Assembly: GCA_008360955.1 (NCBI GenBank)
Contig: LUCM01002247.1
Location: 62,001-126,000, forward strand
Length of the DNA stretch: 64,000 bases
Direction of reading: 5' to 3'
Source of the DNA: Fasciolopsis buskii
Lineage: Eukaryota; Platyhelminthes; Trematoda; Plagiorchiida; Fasciolidae
Shown: positions 12,511 to 25,300 of the stretch, one piece after another
How the letters are laid out: each line of letters starts with the position of its first letter
Numbering within the stretch: the first letter of the stretch is position 1
Position numbers and translations under genes: made by a program
The notes under the pieces: model-generated
What the model saw: only the letters and a program-made list of their open reading frames with translations
The model's database searches: none
What the model was told of the DNA's origin: nothing

Positions 12511-12915
12511 TTGTTACGTAACGCTCCTGACGTTTGGGGACGCCGGCCATATCTTGACATCCGCCGTTGAGCTCCGTCCATGTTGTGCACCAGCAATGAG
12601 CATATTTAGTGCACTCAAGCACGAAATGACTCGTAGTCCGCTGCTTGCAAACAGTCCCAGGAAGCTCTTTTTGGTCTTGAAAAATTAGTTTCCTATTTTT
12701 TGCTTTTCACTGGTATGCTTGCGCTTTCCCCATTGCTTTGCAGCAACTCGTTTCACTTCCCAGCGAGCCTCTTCAATAACTCAATATTGCTCTCACCCCT
12801 TATCCCATTCGATTTCCATCATTTGCATTTCCTGTGCATCATCCTTGTAAAAATTTGATCTTGCCTTGCGCATGCCTCTCACAAATCGAGAAATATGCAA
12901 TATTATTATAAATAG
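12511..12915 (-). repeat. Dispersed repeat, copy 1 (pairs with 21985-22385)
   Basis: This stretch is clearly homologous to 21985-22385 in the same orientation. Shared blocks include GTGCACTYAARCACGAAATG, AATTTGATCTT, GCGCATGCCTCTC/GCGCGTGCCTCTC and a terminal TTATTAT tract. By eye identity is roughly 70-75%, with small indels. On the minus strand both copies read a similar peptide: here RTTSHFVLECTKYA, in the other RRTVSHFVFKCTK. This resembles the His/Cys end of a C-terminal zinc motif seen after reverse transcriptase in some LINEs. The family assignment is inference. Confidence 0.6.
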
Positions 12916-12941
12916 GTGGGCTGGCTAATCTAGTTTGTGGA

Positions 12942-13031
12942 TCGTCTCCGCTATGAGTAAACAGAATGAGCCGGTATTTGGTAGGGTCGTTTACGCTATG
13001 AGTAAGGTGCATAAACCGGTATTTAATAGGA
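12942..13031 (+). repeat. 45 bp tandem duplication, two units
   Basis: Unit 1 (12942-12986) and unit 2 (12987-13031) share TCGTNTNCGCTATGAGTAA and CCGGTATTT with constant spacing; about 11 of 45 positions differ. It follows the dispersed repeat at 12511-12915 directly. Too short to be a satellite array in this window. Confidence 0.75.
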
Positions 13032-13039
13032 CGGACAGG

Positions 13040-13800
13040 GAATAACTGCTGCTGATATAAATAATGATCGAGCTACAAAGATAGATGCAATAGGGATTGA
13101 CTAAATTCCACTTGGAAATCAAGGACTATATTTCACTCTAGGAGGCCGGGCCTTTTGAAACAAGAAATGGTCGGACCAGAAGGTGTGGTGGATGTAAATG
13201 GTCACTATTGTGGAGAAGATACCACATAAGACTCCATATTCGTGGCGAGAGTTTGAGATCTGAATTGGCCAAACTGTACAGATATCGATGGGGCGTGAGA
13301 AAGAAAGAATGCAAGACGTTTGCCGTGTTTCATCTGGAGGGTACTCTTTGGGTTCGTGAGTAACAAGGTGATTTCTACGGGCCAGAGTCATTTGCACGAA
13401 GAGAAGAGCTACTGAGAAGTAGGGGTGAGGATGATAGTGAATGTTTATTTTAGAGGACGGTTGCAGGTTATGGTTGCCACACCGTGCTGGCGACGGTGTT
13501 GAAATTAGTAAGGGGAGTGGGTGGGAGAGGGCTATGGGTGAGCTACCCTATAAGCAGTTAGGACGATAAGGTTTATGGATATGAAGTCAGACTATTGAGC
13601 GATATGTACCAATTTTCAGGCAGAGGAACAGTGAGATGCATCCGACGTGGAACTGCACGTAACTGAGTAGCTTGCGCTGGTGTCTGAGCTCTAGTTGAAT
13701 TGGAAGACACTAGGTTGATTCCCATATGACATGAGTAGGGAGATTTACTTTCCTTTCCGCAATGAACGAAAAGGTGACATCAATGCGTTTTTTAGAAGCC
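13040..13800. other. Stretch without a recognised gene
   Basis: The longest frame is 92 codons on the minus strand (13119-13397) with no motif. The stretch lies just downstream (minus orientation) of the LINE ending near 13.8 kb and may be its 3' untranslated part. Confidence 0.35.
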
Positions 13801-16100
13801 CAATCCAGTTTCATATACTCGGTCCTCAAGTGAGTATGGGTGTTATAGATTAATGAGAATGGGTACAGTACCTACTTTGTGTACTTCGCTCTTAAATGCA
13901 ATAGATAATGATGGCAGAATGCGCAGCTGATAGGGGAGTTTATTCCCTAATGGCGAATATCTAACAATAAAGAAGTTGGCTCTAACGGAAGTCTTTGGAA
14001 CAGGGAGATTTATAATAGAATTCGCATTTTGGAGGGGTACGGGAGTGGGTTTTTAACGCGAGGTACAGAGACGCATCTGTCTCCTGTGACAATATTGTTA
14101 AAGAGAATCAGGTTTACTCTTATGCATAGGAGCCACTAGGGGTCTAATTTCACCGAATCACAGCGTTCCATGTAATTTAGGCTTGTAGAGTAGCCAATTA
14201 ACTGCTTGGTAAATGCACGCTGGACGATTTCAATTGCCACTCTGTCGCATTGCCTCGTGTTAGAGCAGACTAGAGAGCAATACTTCAGAATGGGTCTGAC
14301 GTGGGTCCTAAAAAGATGTGGTTTGCTTTCGTTCAAATTCAGAGTTCTGAGTAGCAGCTCCACTAATTTATTTGCTTTCGGCGCTTGTGCGAGAGCATGC
14401 TCCGAGAAGTTTGAGGTGCAGGAATAATTTAGGCCCAGGTAGCGAACTTGGCAGTTAACGGGGATGGTTTGGATTCCAAGCTTGAATTCTCTTGGGGGTA
14501 TAACGCATTTGTGCCCCATGATGCTGTTTTTTTGCAGCAGAGAATCTCATCATCCAGTCATTTGCATAGGAGTTCAGTGACGTTAAGTCTCGTGATATAT
14601 GACGTATGATGGATTCTAAAGCTTTAGGGAAAAAGGTGTACACAATTTTGATATCGTCTGCGAAGGGAAACGGTGTACCACTTTGAATAGCAACGAAGAC
14701 ATCATTAATGTACAACAGGAAGAGCAGGAGGCCCAGGACGCTGCCTGGGATCACACTGCTGGACACTAATCTGGGTTCAGATATTAAGCCATTTACTTAC
14801 AATATCTGCTTTCTAAATGGCAAATAAAATGAAAACCACGAGAGCATTAGATCAACAATACCTTAAGATGCCATTTTACTTAGCAACCTAGGGTGGGTTG
14901 CTCTGTCGAAAGCTTCCGTCAAGTCTAAAAGTTTACTATAACTGGTCTCCCAGTACTCAGTGCCTCGGTGATAGTGTTCAGGCAGTCAGCCATGCAAGTA
15001 GCGCAGGATTTCTTACGAAGGAAGCCATGCTGTCCACGGTTAATAAGTTTATGTTCCAGAAGGTTGGCTATAAGACTACTCTTAATCAAGCGCTCCATGA
15101 TCCTGGAAACTATAGGGGTGTGGTTTATTGGGCGACAGTTTGCAGGGTCATGGCGTGTGCGCTTTTTGTGAGCGGGTATAATCACAGAGGTTGTCAACTG
15201 TGACGGGAAGATGCGGCACTGAATGGATAAGTTGAAGATGTTTGCTAACAAAATTGGGATATTGCTCCCATCTAATGCGAAGGCAGCCTCAGGGTCCAGA
15301 GTGTTAGCCAATTTTAGTTTTTAAAAACATCTGGCCTACGTCCTTCGGAAGAAATACAACTGTTGAGTAAGACTCTGTAGTTAAGCGAGGTTGGCATGGG
15401 GCAGAGGGATTGTTATCGTTTACCAGAGCGGATGCAAAGAATTCACCAAAAGATTCTGCAATCTCCTGTGTTGTTTACATAGCTCTTGATTTGAATGATA
15501 TACGGGACTTAAGAAGCTGAGGACGCAGAATTAGTTCCGCCTTTAAGCAGTTCTGCTAGTGCTGCGTTTGGGTTTGGCTGGTTTAGAGCTTGCAGCTCCT
15601 GCACTTGGCGCCTGTTGTCCAGTAATTTTTCTAGGGTCTCAGTTAGCCGACTTATTCGCAGGGACAATGAAAAATTTCTGGTCTTAGAAAAGGCCAGCTG
15701 GAGTTTAGCGAGCTTACAGTTTATTCGGTCATGATAAGTTCTTTTGGGTGGCATGCCTAGCGTGTGGAACGAAGTAATGACTTCAAGGCACTTGTGCAGG
15801 TTGGAGTAGAACTTATCAGCGGCCGGTTGTACTTCTGTTGATAGAAAAAACTCGTCCCGGTTTGAATTACAAACTAGAGTAGGTAGGCGATTCCAGCCAG
15901 CTCTGAAATACGACCTCAGGTTGAGTGAAGGGCACCCATTCAGGAGGGGGAATGTAAATGCCCAGCTAACGGGACTTATTATGGCGTTGCCATGAGTGTG
16001 GTAATTAAGCCACGTCTCGGTGATAAGCATGAAGTCAAAGTTAGACGAGACTGTGAGAGGACGGATGTATTTAATTTTCTTTAACATGGAGCGTGTAGTT
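13800..16100 (-). mobile_element. CR1/Jockey-like LINE with deleted endonuclease
   Basis: On the minus strand four open segments follow in order. The first (15509-16087) has LTVSSNFDFMLITETWLN, then a joint, then an alpha-helical linker up to ELLKGG. The second (14925-15311) has VIIPAHKKRTRHDPANCRPI. The third (14455-14766) has SSVIPGSVLGLLLFLLYIND and PFADDIKIVYTF. The fourth (14136-14519) reads VRYLGLNYSCTSNFSEH through HVRPILKYCSLV. Stops follow, then VRANFFIVRYSPL and GNKLPYQLRILPSLS at about 13830-13950. This is a full reverse transcriptase including an intact A-D-D pair. The endonuclease runs from ITETWL straight to its C-terminus, so its YRPP and GDFN core is missing. Confidence 0.8.
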
Positions 16101-18930
16101 AATAACAGTAGCGAAAATTATCTTGATGTGCCCTCTCCGCTGATTAGGATCATGATTAATGAAGCTCGTTTTCTTGTTTGATGACCGTCTTGGGGAGAGT
16201 CAACTCACTTAATTTTAACCAAAGTTGTTTTGTTTCAGACCTCCTTTATCTGGAGGAGTGTTGCATCATTTGAATGGGGAGTCGTAGGCCCAGGGCAACA
16301 TGACTGGAAGCGGACGGTAGATGACCTGTCAGGCGAGTTTGGCATGACTTCCGGTGGGTTGTTCACTCGCGGGCTGGGAGGATGTAATCTGTCCACGTCG
16401 CATTCAGTCACACGGGACATTTCCGACGTGGTCATGTCTGCTATCGCATATACATTTTCATAGGGAGAGCAGGGTGGGTCATTAGCATGGGAGGTAGGGC
16501 AGTCGGGGGGTAGTTTAGGGAGAAAAAAGGGTTTGGCAGAAAATATTGATAATCACCTGCGTTGATTTCTTCGCCCAAAGTGCGAGGTTTACGCTTTGTG
16601 GTTTACCGTCCGATAAGAGCGGTCTACGTTTAAGCACTTTATTAGGGAGGCGTGGTTTGATTCATTTCCTTCCATTTCTGTTCAGCTGACACAGGGCAAA
16701 AACGACCTAAAGGACCAAATGAGCGCCCAGTATTCTCAAAATTATATCTGGGAACAAAAGTCTTCACGTTTCCTCATGACAGCGCTAGCCTCAGTCTAAA
16801 CTGCCCCTCCCTGGCTCTATTGACAACCGTACCATACCGGTCGGATTCTTTGAAATCCGGTGCAACTTGGGTTCTAAGGTCCTTCATTGTGCTTGCTCCA
16901 TGTGAGGTGAAGAGAACATCCTCGATTAATGCAATAATACTACCTGAGTTTTGTGAAAGACGGCGACTGCTTGATGCATTAAGTGTTAGATCCCTTATCA
17001 TTTCTTAATTTGGTGCTGAAACGAGATCACTGCCCAGGTCGTCTGGCCAGGGGGAGTCAACTACCCTCATGTCAAGCATAAAGAAGCCAGGATAAATGAA
17101 TCGAGTTCTCAAGCTTGCGTCCAAGCATCTGATAAAAAGCACAGAATATCACTCTCCTCTACGATTATTACTCACGGTTGGTTGGCACGTAAGAGAACCA
17201 AGGCTTTCCCAGGACGGACAAATACGACCTGCTCCGCGGCTGCGATGAAGTGGACATTGGTTCTAATCGGCATGAATCATCAACGTAGACTGATGACACT
17301 GTTGCAAGTTTGTCTAAATATCGAGGCCGCATAATGTGATCGACAAAGCCTGTGACTCTTTGACCGGACAAGTCCCCGCAGTTGAACAGATTTACTGCTG
17401 GAGCTACCCGCCTGTGGCTAACATGCCCACCACGTAAACATCCAGTCGCCACCCGCACTTAGACCCCTGTTCCAGATGTCGCTGCGACCGTCTATTGCGA
17501 ATATCCCCCCATTTTTCACCTCGGCAATGGCGGCTATCACCATGCCAGTAACTGCTATCAACTGAGCCTTCAAACGCAAACAAAAGAGCAAAGAAACCCG
17601 TTTTTGTTTCACACTGGCTTATCGGCGTCACATATATTTTTCAACACATGTCATATTAATCCTCACTCTTCATTGCCGACGAATTTTCCATTCTTCATGT
17701 CTTCAAACACGGGTCAGCCAAAACTCTTCACCAGTGTTCTTCGTCCCCTCGCACTTTAAAAAGGCTTTTACTATTTTCTTAGCTCCAGGATCCATGGTAA
17801 AGTGGCAGACATACTTTTTCGTATTCATTATAATACAAGGTACCTGTCGGCCATCAGCACTCTTTGCTGAAGATGTTTTGGTCCGCTGGCAAGCTTTTAC
17901 CTTACACTCAAGGTCTTTGGAGACTTTCCTCATGACGTTTTAACATTCATGTCCATTTTATAGACTCGGTAAATCCGAATACGGCGGACACCACGCCCAC
18001 CACCATCGTCCAGTTGAACTCTGCACCTTGATACGCATCCTTAGTGCATATAAACACCGTGTTCCTCTTGATATGCCAGTTTTACTATTTCTTCTCATTT
18101 TATACTAAATGCTCACTTGTTCGATGTGACCTGCAGCACTCCTGTAACAACAGATCATGCAACTAAGCATGCCCCTCGAAGTATCCGAGAAATATACGAA
18201 TATAAAAGTGTCTCGAAGTTCCTGTGTTGCCAACATGAGCTGGCTTATACTCCTTTAATTGGTGGGGTTAGCATCGACTCTTCTAATAAAAAGAGAATGA
18301 AGGAAAAACAGTCAACCCATTTCAAGACTGCAAACCTTTTCATTCCATTTTAGCTTCAATCCATGAGAGCAGTGGCTGTTGCCTGGATTTTCAGGTGCAT
18401 GCACTGGTTAACAGCTTGGAGCCTCCGATGCTGCAACATTTGGAAGAACATAAATCTACTTCGCTTTTCAGAACTGGTGATATTACGGAGTGCTCAGCGG
18501 TTGCTAAACCTTAGCGACAAATTTGCAAAGGTCACTATTGCTGCCATAGGCTGTCTTGCATAACAACCTTGCAGAGCTTCCTGGACTAGAGCACTCAGTG
18601 GTTTCGAGCAGAAATTTTAGCAAACCAAAGGCAGGAAAGGGAAGGATTAGTGCCGGAAAGAAGCGCAAGAGAGGTAAACACTGGGGTAATGTAAATATAG
18701 AGCGAAAAAATTCGGGAACAACTGCTTGCGGGTTGGCAATACCGATTAAGTTTTGAAAAGCCGATCTTTGGGTTAATTTGGGTCTAGGATTTTTGGTTAA
18801 GCCGGTCTTCGAAATTCATCTCAACCGCATGATCCCAAGCATCGCCCAGCTGTTGGTTGAATTAGACGCCCCAAGATTTTATCCATCAACTTTTTCCTAT
18901 TACTTTACTATTTGCGCGATAAATGGCTGG
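16100..18930. other. Stretch without a recognised gene; possible LINE 5' region
   Basis: Immediately upstream (minus orientation) of the 13.8-16.1 kb LINE are minus frames at 16235-16435 and 16774-17001. The second is Ser/Arg-rich and includes SSRRLSQNSGSIIALIEDVL, which could be ORF1 sequence. Minus frames at 17168-17631 and 17703-17933 and plus frames at 18117-18563 show no motif. None has convincing splice borders. Confidence 0.3.
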
Positions 18931-19460
18931 TTTTTGGCTGCATCTTTTTCCTTTTTCAGTGAAAGGCCGCACTGAATGTGCCTTCCACTCGATGGGAAAA
19001 GGGACTGGTTGCTACTACCCACGTCGTTATGCGTCGTCCGTATTTTATACTCCTTTGAATCTCCCCTCTGGTTCCTTCATTTAGTGGAAAAACCCCGAAC
19101 TGCCTAAGGCATGTTGTGTTCGTTTCCATAGAGTTGGAACCCTTTTCGTGAACTCCCGATGAGCTTTTCGTCGATGTTAGCGGCACTCACCAGATACGGC
19201 CAGCAGGCGCGCAAACAGTAACCTAATTTTTGCCGGGCGAATACTTTTATTAGATGCGGCAGCTTATTACTCTCGCGAGTATAAAGAGAACCACAGAGTT
19301 GATTGCAGCAGCCTTTCGCATTGCATCCCCAGGGCTGAAGTCCTCGAGGACTATCACCCCGGGATCTCCAGCCATGCATCTTGTTACTATGTTTGTCAGC
19401 CCATTCACAAGGATCAGCTTTCTTACGATATATAGAGCACCAATATCCACCAACTGAAAA
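18930..19460 (-). mobile_element. LINE ORF2 C-terminal fragment
   Basis: The minus strand reads KVFARQKLGYCLRACWPYLV (about 19190-19250), then after stops NQRGDSKEYKIRTTHNDVGS and QSLFPSS (about 18990-19090). This is the decayed pattern VRPxLEYCxxAWxPYL ... RRxRGDLIxxYKIL ... DVxxxxLF of CR1-type reverse transcriptase C-termini. A further minus frame at 19250-19453 may be adjoining ORF2 sequence, but no motif proves it. Fragment only; no catalytic block is present. Confidence 0.6.
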
Positions 19461-21980
19461 CAGTTGCCATCGTCAGAGGGCAGGTTCTACTTAGTTGTCT
19501 ACTTGTGTGTCCTTTATGGATCAGCCTAAATTATCCCTTTATTTTTGATGCTTATTATATTCATTTCGTCTGGAAACTGGCAGCACCGGCACTCATGTTC
19601 CTGCCTATGTCGTCCGGGCAAAACAGTAAAGGCGGGCTTCTGAGATCCGACATCATCTTGCGCATTCGGTAAACTCAATTCATTGAACTTTCTTGCTTTG
19701 CCCAGAGTAAGTCAGGTGCGTTATGGAATCACCATGTATTGACATTTGCAATCCCTAAGGAAGGCTCCCATTTTTGTATCTCACACGGTTAAGGATTTGA
19801 AGCTAGAGCACTCCTGTTCCTTAAATTTTTATCAGCTAGCATACCACCAAACCGCCAAGGCTAAAAGGACCGCTACAGTGGTCTGATGATCACTTTACAC
19901 TCGTGATTTTGGGCTAATCACCTCGAAGTCCCACACAAGACTTCACTTCAAATATTGTCCGATCATCTTCACGCACATGCGGAAAGTTGATCAAATGGCA
20001 AGGAAAATGTGCAGCGGGGATTCACCTGGTCCTTCTACCCTACAAGGCCGGATGGGAGCTGATCGGTCTTGAACTACTAAGGCTTCACCGAGCAAAATTA
20101 AACTTTGTATTTCTCTTCAGTGTTTGCTATAATAATGTTCATTCTGCTATATGACGCCGGTAGTCCCCCGCATGCACTGCGTAGTAGATACTGCTTGTAA
20201 GATATTCCCCTTACTGAACTGCCGATCGGGGAATAACTCTTCCCAGGTGCTTTCCCTAAAGTTTGAAACAAACTCCCTAGTTTCCTGCAGTTCGGCTCTT
20301 AGGTAACTCGACAAAAGTCAACATTATACTAGATGAGGTCTACAAACATGGGTTATAATTCTAATTCATAACCGAATCTTCCCTGCGCTCACGACCTTGG
20401 ATTATCAGAACTCAGCTTCAATTTTTGCTACCCCAATTTCTTGCACGTTCACGCTAATAAATTCATTGACCTACTCCTCTCCCCGTAGTTGGTGTACCCT
20501 CGTTAAAATTGGCATTAGTGACTGACTTTTGAGCCGTTCTCCATGCAGGCTTACAAAAAAGTCGGCATATTATTAGATGGGTTGATGATTTTATCACATT
20601 ATATGATTTTAAACACTTTCAGTCAGTGTACTTAACCGTTCTCACGTCATGCACTCTTTACTAGCGGCCCTTAGTTTTAGCCGCAGACCTGTGGTTACCT
20701 CTAAAACTGCTACTATAGATCAGGTCTGCTGCCATTTTCATTAGCGGATGAATCCTAAAGACTACTGACATCGACGACATAACCTTTACACCTTCTGTAT
20801 TGCAGCTGTACCAAAAACGTAATAAATCAACGAACACAGACTATTCTATGAAGCAGCCCAAAGTTTTCCCGTGTAACCTACACTTCAGCTCCATAACCTT
20901 TCACGTGTAGTGCTCTTTCCCTTCTTAGGCCAGCAGAGCAGACTGACCATGAAAATTGTCAAAAACGGCGTAATACTTCAGAGTAGATAACAACTTCCTT
21001 GAGGCTGAATTACTTTTTGTCATAACGAGAATTTTAGTAGTAAGAGATTGACTGTTTACATGATATACTTCACCATGTGATATCATCGCTCAACTCACCA
21101 TAAAGAAACCATGGAAGCACTGTACAGCTGTTTCATCCTTTTCACATTTCTCCTGGTCCCAGAACAAACCCGGTCACCTTACCACCTGAGCCTTTTTATG
21201 GTTATCCAGGACACTTGCTCTTTGTATCATCGGCAAACTCTCCAAAAGTTGACTCAAGGTCAGTTCATCCTAACTCACTGTCTTCCATCATAAATGGTGA
21301 CCTTTTACTCAGACGTTTTTATTCAGTTGCGTCCAAATTCCCTTAGTGGTCATCACGTTTAGGCTCAAGATGAGAGCAATGATTTCAATCAGCCAGCAGC
21401 TTTCCATTCTCACTACCAACCTTTCGTATGATGTCTCCGTTTGTCTGCGGTTCGATAATCACCAAAACTTCAAGCTGGCACAGAAGCCAGATTATCTCTC
21501 TTAATTTTTAGATCCCAAACCCAGGCCATGCGCGCCGTTAGAGATTCCACACTCGTAGGGACAACCCCAAATCTATTGGCTTCTGACTCCTAGTAGGATG
21601 CTGCTAGGCAGCTTTAGCGCTAGGGTACCGAGGCAGAAATAATGATGTAATGTATTCAAGAAATGTTTTACTTCTTACACAAACTTTTCTTATTCAGCAC
21701 ATCTTTAAGCCCAGCTTACCACCAACTGCATATGAATGCAATCAGCAGCATTAGGAGTTCTGTATTCTGTTTGTGCAAACGACTCCTAAAACTCCATCAT
21801 CCAGGTGGTTAGGTATAATTCTGGTAATATTCCTCCTCCATCTTTAGCATTTTATCGGCCATTTACTGTTGCTAAATGCGGTTATCCTGTCCACTTTGCG
21901 TGACGTTCCGCTTGATTTTGACTAACGTCCATGCAGTTATCATATCTTTACCGATCTTCTCCTTGGGTTAACCTTTCTGT
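19460..21980. other. Stretch without a recognised gene
   Basis: About 2.5 kb with almost no open frame over 60 codons on either strand and pyrimidine-rich plus-strand stretches. I see no motif, tRNA or repeat that matches another part of the window. Confidence 0.4.
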
Positions 21981-21984
21981 CCAT

Positions 21985-22385
21985 TACTTGCTGCTCTTGA
22001 CGCCCGGGAACTCCGGTCATATTTCAACATCGGCCGTTGAGCCCCGATCAAGTTTTGTCAGCGGTGTGATCACTTAGTGCACTTAAACACGAAATGACTC
22101 ACAGTCCGCCGCTCAAGAAAGTTCCAGGGAAACTCCGTGTGATCATTTGAAACGGTTTCTTCAGTATTGCTTTACGTCTGGCGTAGTTGCGCTTTGCTCA
22201 TTGCTTTGTGGAATTTGTTCCTACTTTTCAGTTTACTTCCTACGTAATCCAAGATTGCACTCATCCCGTTAGCCCTTCTGATTTCGGTTATTCGCGCCTC
22301 CTCTGCATAAACCCTGCACGAATTTGATCTTTTCTTGCGCGTGCCTCTCGCAAATGCAGATATATTTGTTATTATTACTACCAAT
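21985..22385 (-). repeat. Dispersed repeat, copy 2 (pairs with 12511-12915)
   Basis: Homologous to 12511-12915. On the minus strand a 70-codon frame (22172-22384) starts next to the TTATTATTACTA tract and contains FARGTRKKRSNSCRVYAEEA; copy 1 has FVRGMRKARSNF at the equivalent place. Conservation of peptide-like blocks and of the order basic region then SHFVxxC suggests an old retroelement coding segment. Which element it belongs to is unknown. Confidence 0.55.
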
Positions 22386-22389
22386 ATTG

Positions 22390-25300
22390 TTTAGGATTGC
22401 GCAACCCGATAAGTGGGAGAAGTTTCGTTACGAAAGTGTAGTCATTGGCGAAAATGGACAAAAACTTAAAGTTCGGGATAAACCTGTGTAAGAAACTCTT
22501 AAGAACAAGCATTCAAATGAAGTCAGTAAACCGCAGTAGAAACACGGTGGGCAAGCCCCCTTACAACAGATCGATTACTGCTCTGACCACAGGCTTTCAA
22601 ATTTTTCCATATCCGATTTTGTGTCTACCAGAGATATTCTGGGCTTTATATGGCAATATATGTGCGAAGCGGCAGTTACGGTAGAAGGTCGTGAGACACG
22701 AGGGGAAATCCTTACCATCGCCCTGAAATAATCGGCTAGGTAAAATAGGAGTCATAATCCTGGGGTTTTAAAGAAAATAAGTGATGAACGGGACACAAAT
22801 CAGAAAATGGACTCCACGGCATAGAACCCAGAGGTGAGCATGAAGAAGCTATGTTTATCGGCCACACACAATTGCTGATCTTATGAACAAGGTTTTATTC
22901 CGCTAAAGAAAGAGGAAGGAGACCAATGAGCAACTGATGAATATGAAGGATAAGTCACGGGGTCGGCCGTGGATTCGTGGAGCAATGGTAGCCTTCAAGA
23001 ACCTCGTGCTTTTTCCAAACATATGATGGTAAACCAAAATTGATGCCATGGGTCAGTTGCGAGGGGTTTCGTACAAAACACATGTGGCTGTGGAAGTTTG
23101 CAGAAAAGTGCAACAATTCTGCGAAGAAATGTATCGGAAAAACTCGACCGTAATGTCAGCGATCGTATGCGTCGTATGTAAAAGTTACCTGGTCAAAATG
23201 TCGATGCGGTGGGCTCACAAGTTTTATTGGTTGTGCCGCGTGCTTTTCTAGAATTCAAAAAGTATGATAATAGGTTCATTCGCGGTGAAAAGTAGCCCAT
23301 TAGATAAACTGTGAAACCAGGTTTATGGAAAAAATCTAACTCATCTGACACCCCGTGATGCAGTCGGATTACCAGATTAGCCAGATAGCGAGCATTAGTG
23401 CCGCTCGAGGATGAATACATGCGTGGTATATCACCGCAATGCGTGGGAATCATTTAGCAAGGGGATTTGTTGCTCCATCCCTGATGTTGTTCTGGTTGGG
23501 CGCAGAAGCGGAACCTTCTGTAATGACAGAATTCGCTAGTAGGGAATCGATTTTATGTGACTGACTAGTTCGGCGTATGGTAACTTTCAGTGACTGTAAA
23601 TTCCGAGTGACATCTCCATTTGGTTGATGTAATCCAATGCGTCTGCTTTTATGGTGTTTGCGATGTAATTTTAAATGCAGCTGGGCTCCGCCGGTTAGGG
23701 AGTTGGGTAGGTCCGGTTTTTGTTTTAAGTCGGACGTCATATGACTATCCAGCAATAGGGTATGTGGTGAGTGAATACGTGAAAGCACAGGCGATATGGT
23801 AGCGAGCTTGGATGAAATAGTAGTTGAATAAACATCCGCAGGCGGTCTCAGTGGTGTAGGGCTACCAGCACAAGGAATTCGGTTTGAATGTCCATCAAGG
23901 TATAATCCAGGGGATAATGCTGTGGCTGTGGGGCCCCGCTAGCGCATATTTTATGCCCCCAAACAGCGAACGAAGTGGATTGATCGATCATTGCGCTATG
24001 GACGGTGTAAAACCATTCCATCGAGTGGAGTCTTTCGGTTTTCTATCGTTAGCCCAGCGACCGATAGCGTTCGGTCGGTTAGTCTGCTTTATTCACCACC
24101 AGAGCGGAAAGGAGAGAGATGTCCAGGTCGGGTGCACACAGGCGGACAAAGTTAAACAAGGAAAAACATTAGCGCACGCACATCTGAGGAAAAAGTGGTC
24201 GACTCCGGGCCAAATCAGACGGTGAGCCTGAGTAACCGGAGCTGAATGAGCTGTGAGGCTGAAAATGATGTGGCAGGCGATAAGGAAACTGATGAAAATA
24301 AGTATCTGGAGGACTGTTGAATTTGAATCCATTATATAAATATGGAAGAATGATTGACTGGCGGCCATTCGGGGATGAAATAGGGCGGTGATAAAAATGA
24401 TAATGATCTGGGTTATCACCTCTGAAGGACGGTTCAGTGCTTCATGAACACCATTGAAGTCGGGGCTGGGGGTTTCCAAATCGGTGGGGGGAATCGACGA
24501 CGAGGGGTTTATTTTGAGGGCCGTTTTAAAAGCGGTATGAAGCCAGGTTAAAGACAAGAATATTTTGCTCACAGTGTTTGCAGTCTACTAGTCTAGTTGG
24601 AAGGCAAAGAACTGCGGCGCATCACAAAGGGGCATTGCTGTCAGGAGTGGTGTTCCGCTGTCTTGTATTTCTTTTTCGTTTTCAAATAGTGGTCAAGCCC
24701 GGATACATTGGGGTGAGAGGAATTATCAACTTAACTTCGAAATCCATGCGATCGTTTGGCAAAAGTAGAATGTGGGGCGCAATAGTCTCAGCTTGAATGG
24801 GTTTGAAATGAGGAGCCAAAGATCGATCGCAAGATTGTCGGCCAGTGTCAGAAGAAATACGGTTTGGAATTTTGAGCCGTGGCACTAGTCCGCAAAGATA
24901 TGGTTTAGGTGCTTTGTAATTCTTATCTGATAGTTTCTCTGATTGTTTCTATACTGACCTTAGGAAGCAAGCAGGTCCCCAATAACCTTGAAGCAGCTTT
25001 CGGGCACGAGGCCCGATACGTGTTACTCATTTAGATTCAATAAAATTATCGGAACATGAATAGTTTGGTGACCACGCACAACACGTAGAAAAGGATAGAG
25101 AAAACAAGTGAGAACACGGCTAAATGCACTATGCCTGGCAGGGGTGCAAAAGTAGAAGCAATTTGCGGAAAGCTGAATGCACCCAGGGAAATATTTCTGT
25201 GGGCACGCAGTGCAGTGGTCGAGGTTTACAGTTGTACTCCGCGTACATCGAACTGTCCGTTTTGTGGTCTAGTTTAGTGCCAATGCCAGTGCAAAAAAGT

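Noticed and set aside
24093..24572. A 159-codon minus frame as a gene
   Set aside because: No motif, and its composition matches the surrounding strand asymmetry. Old retroelement sequence is as likely.
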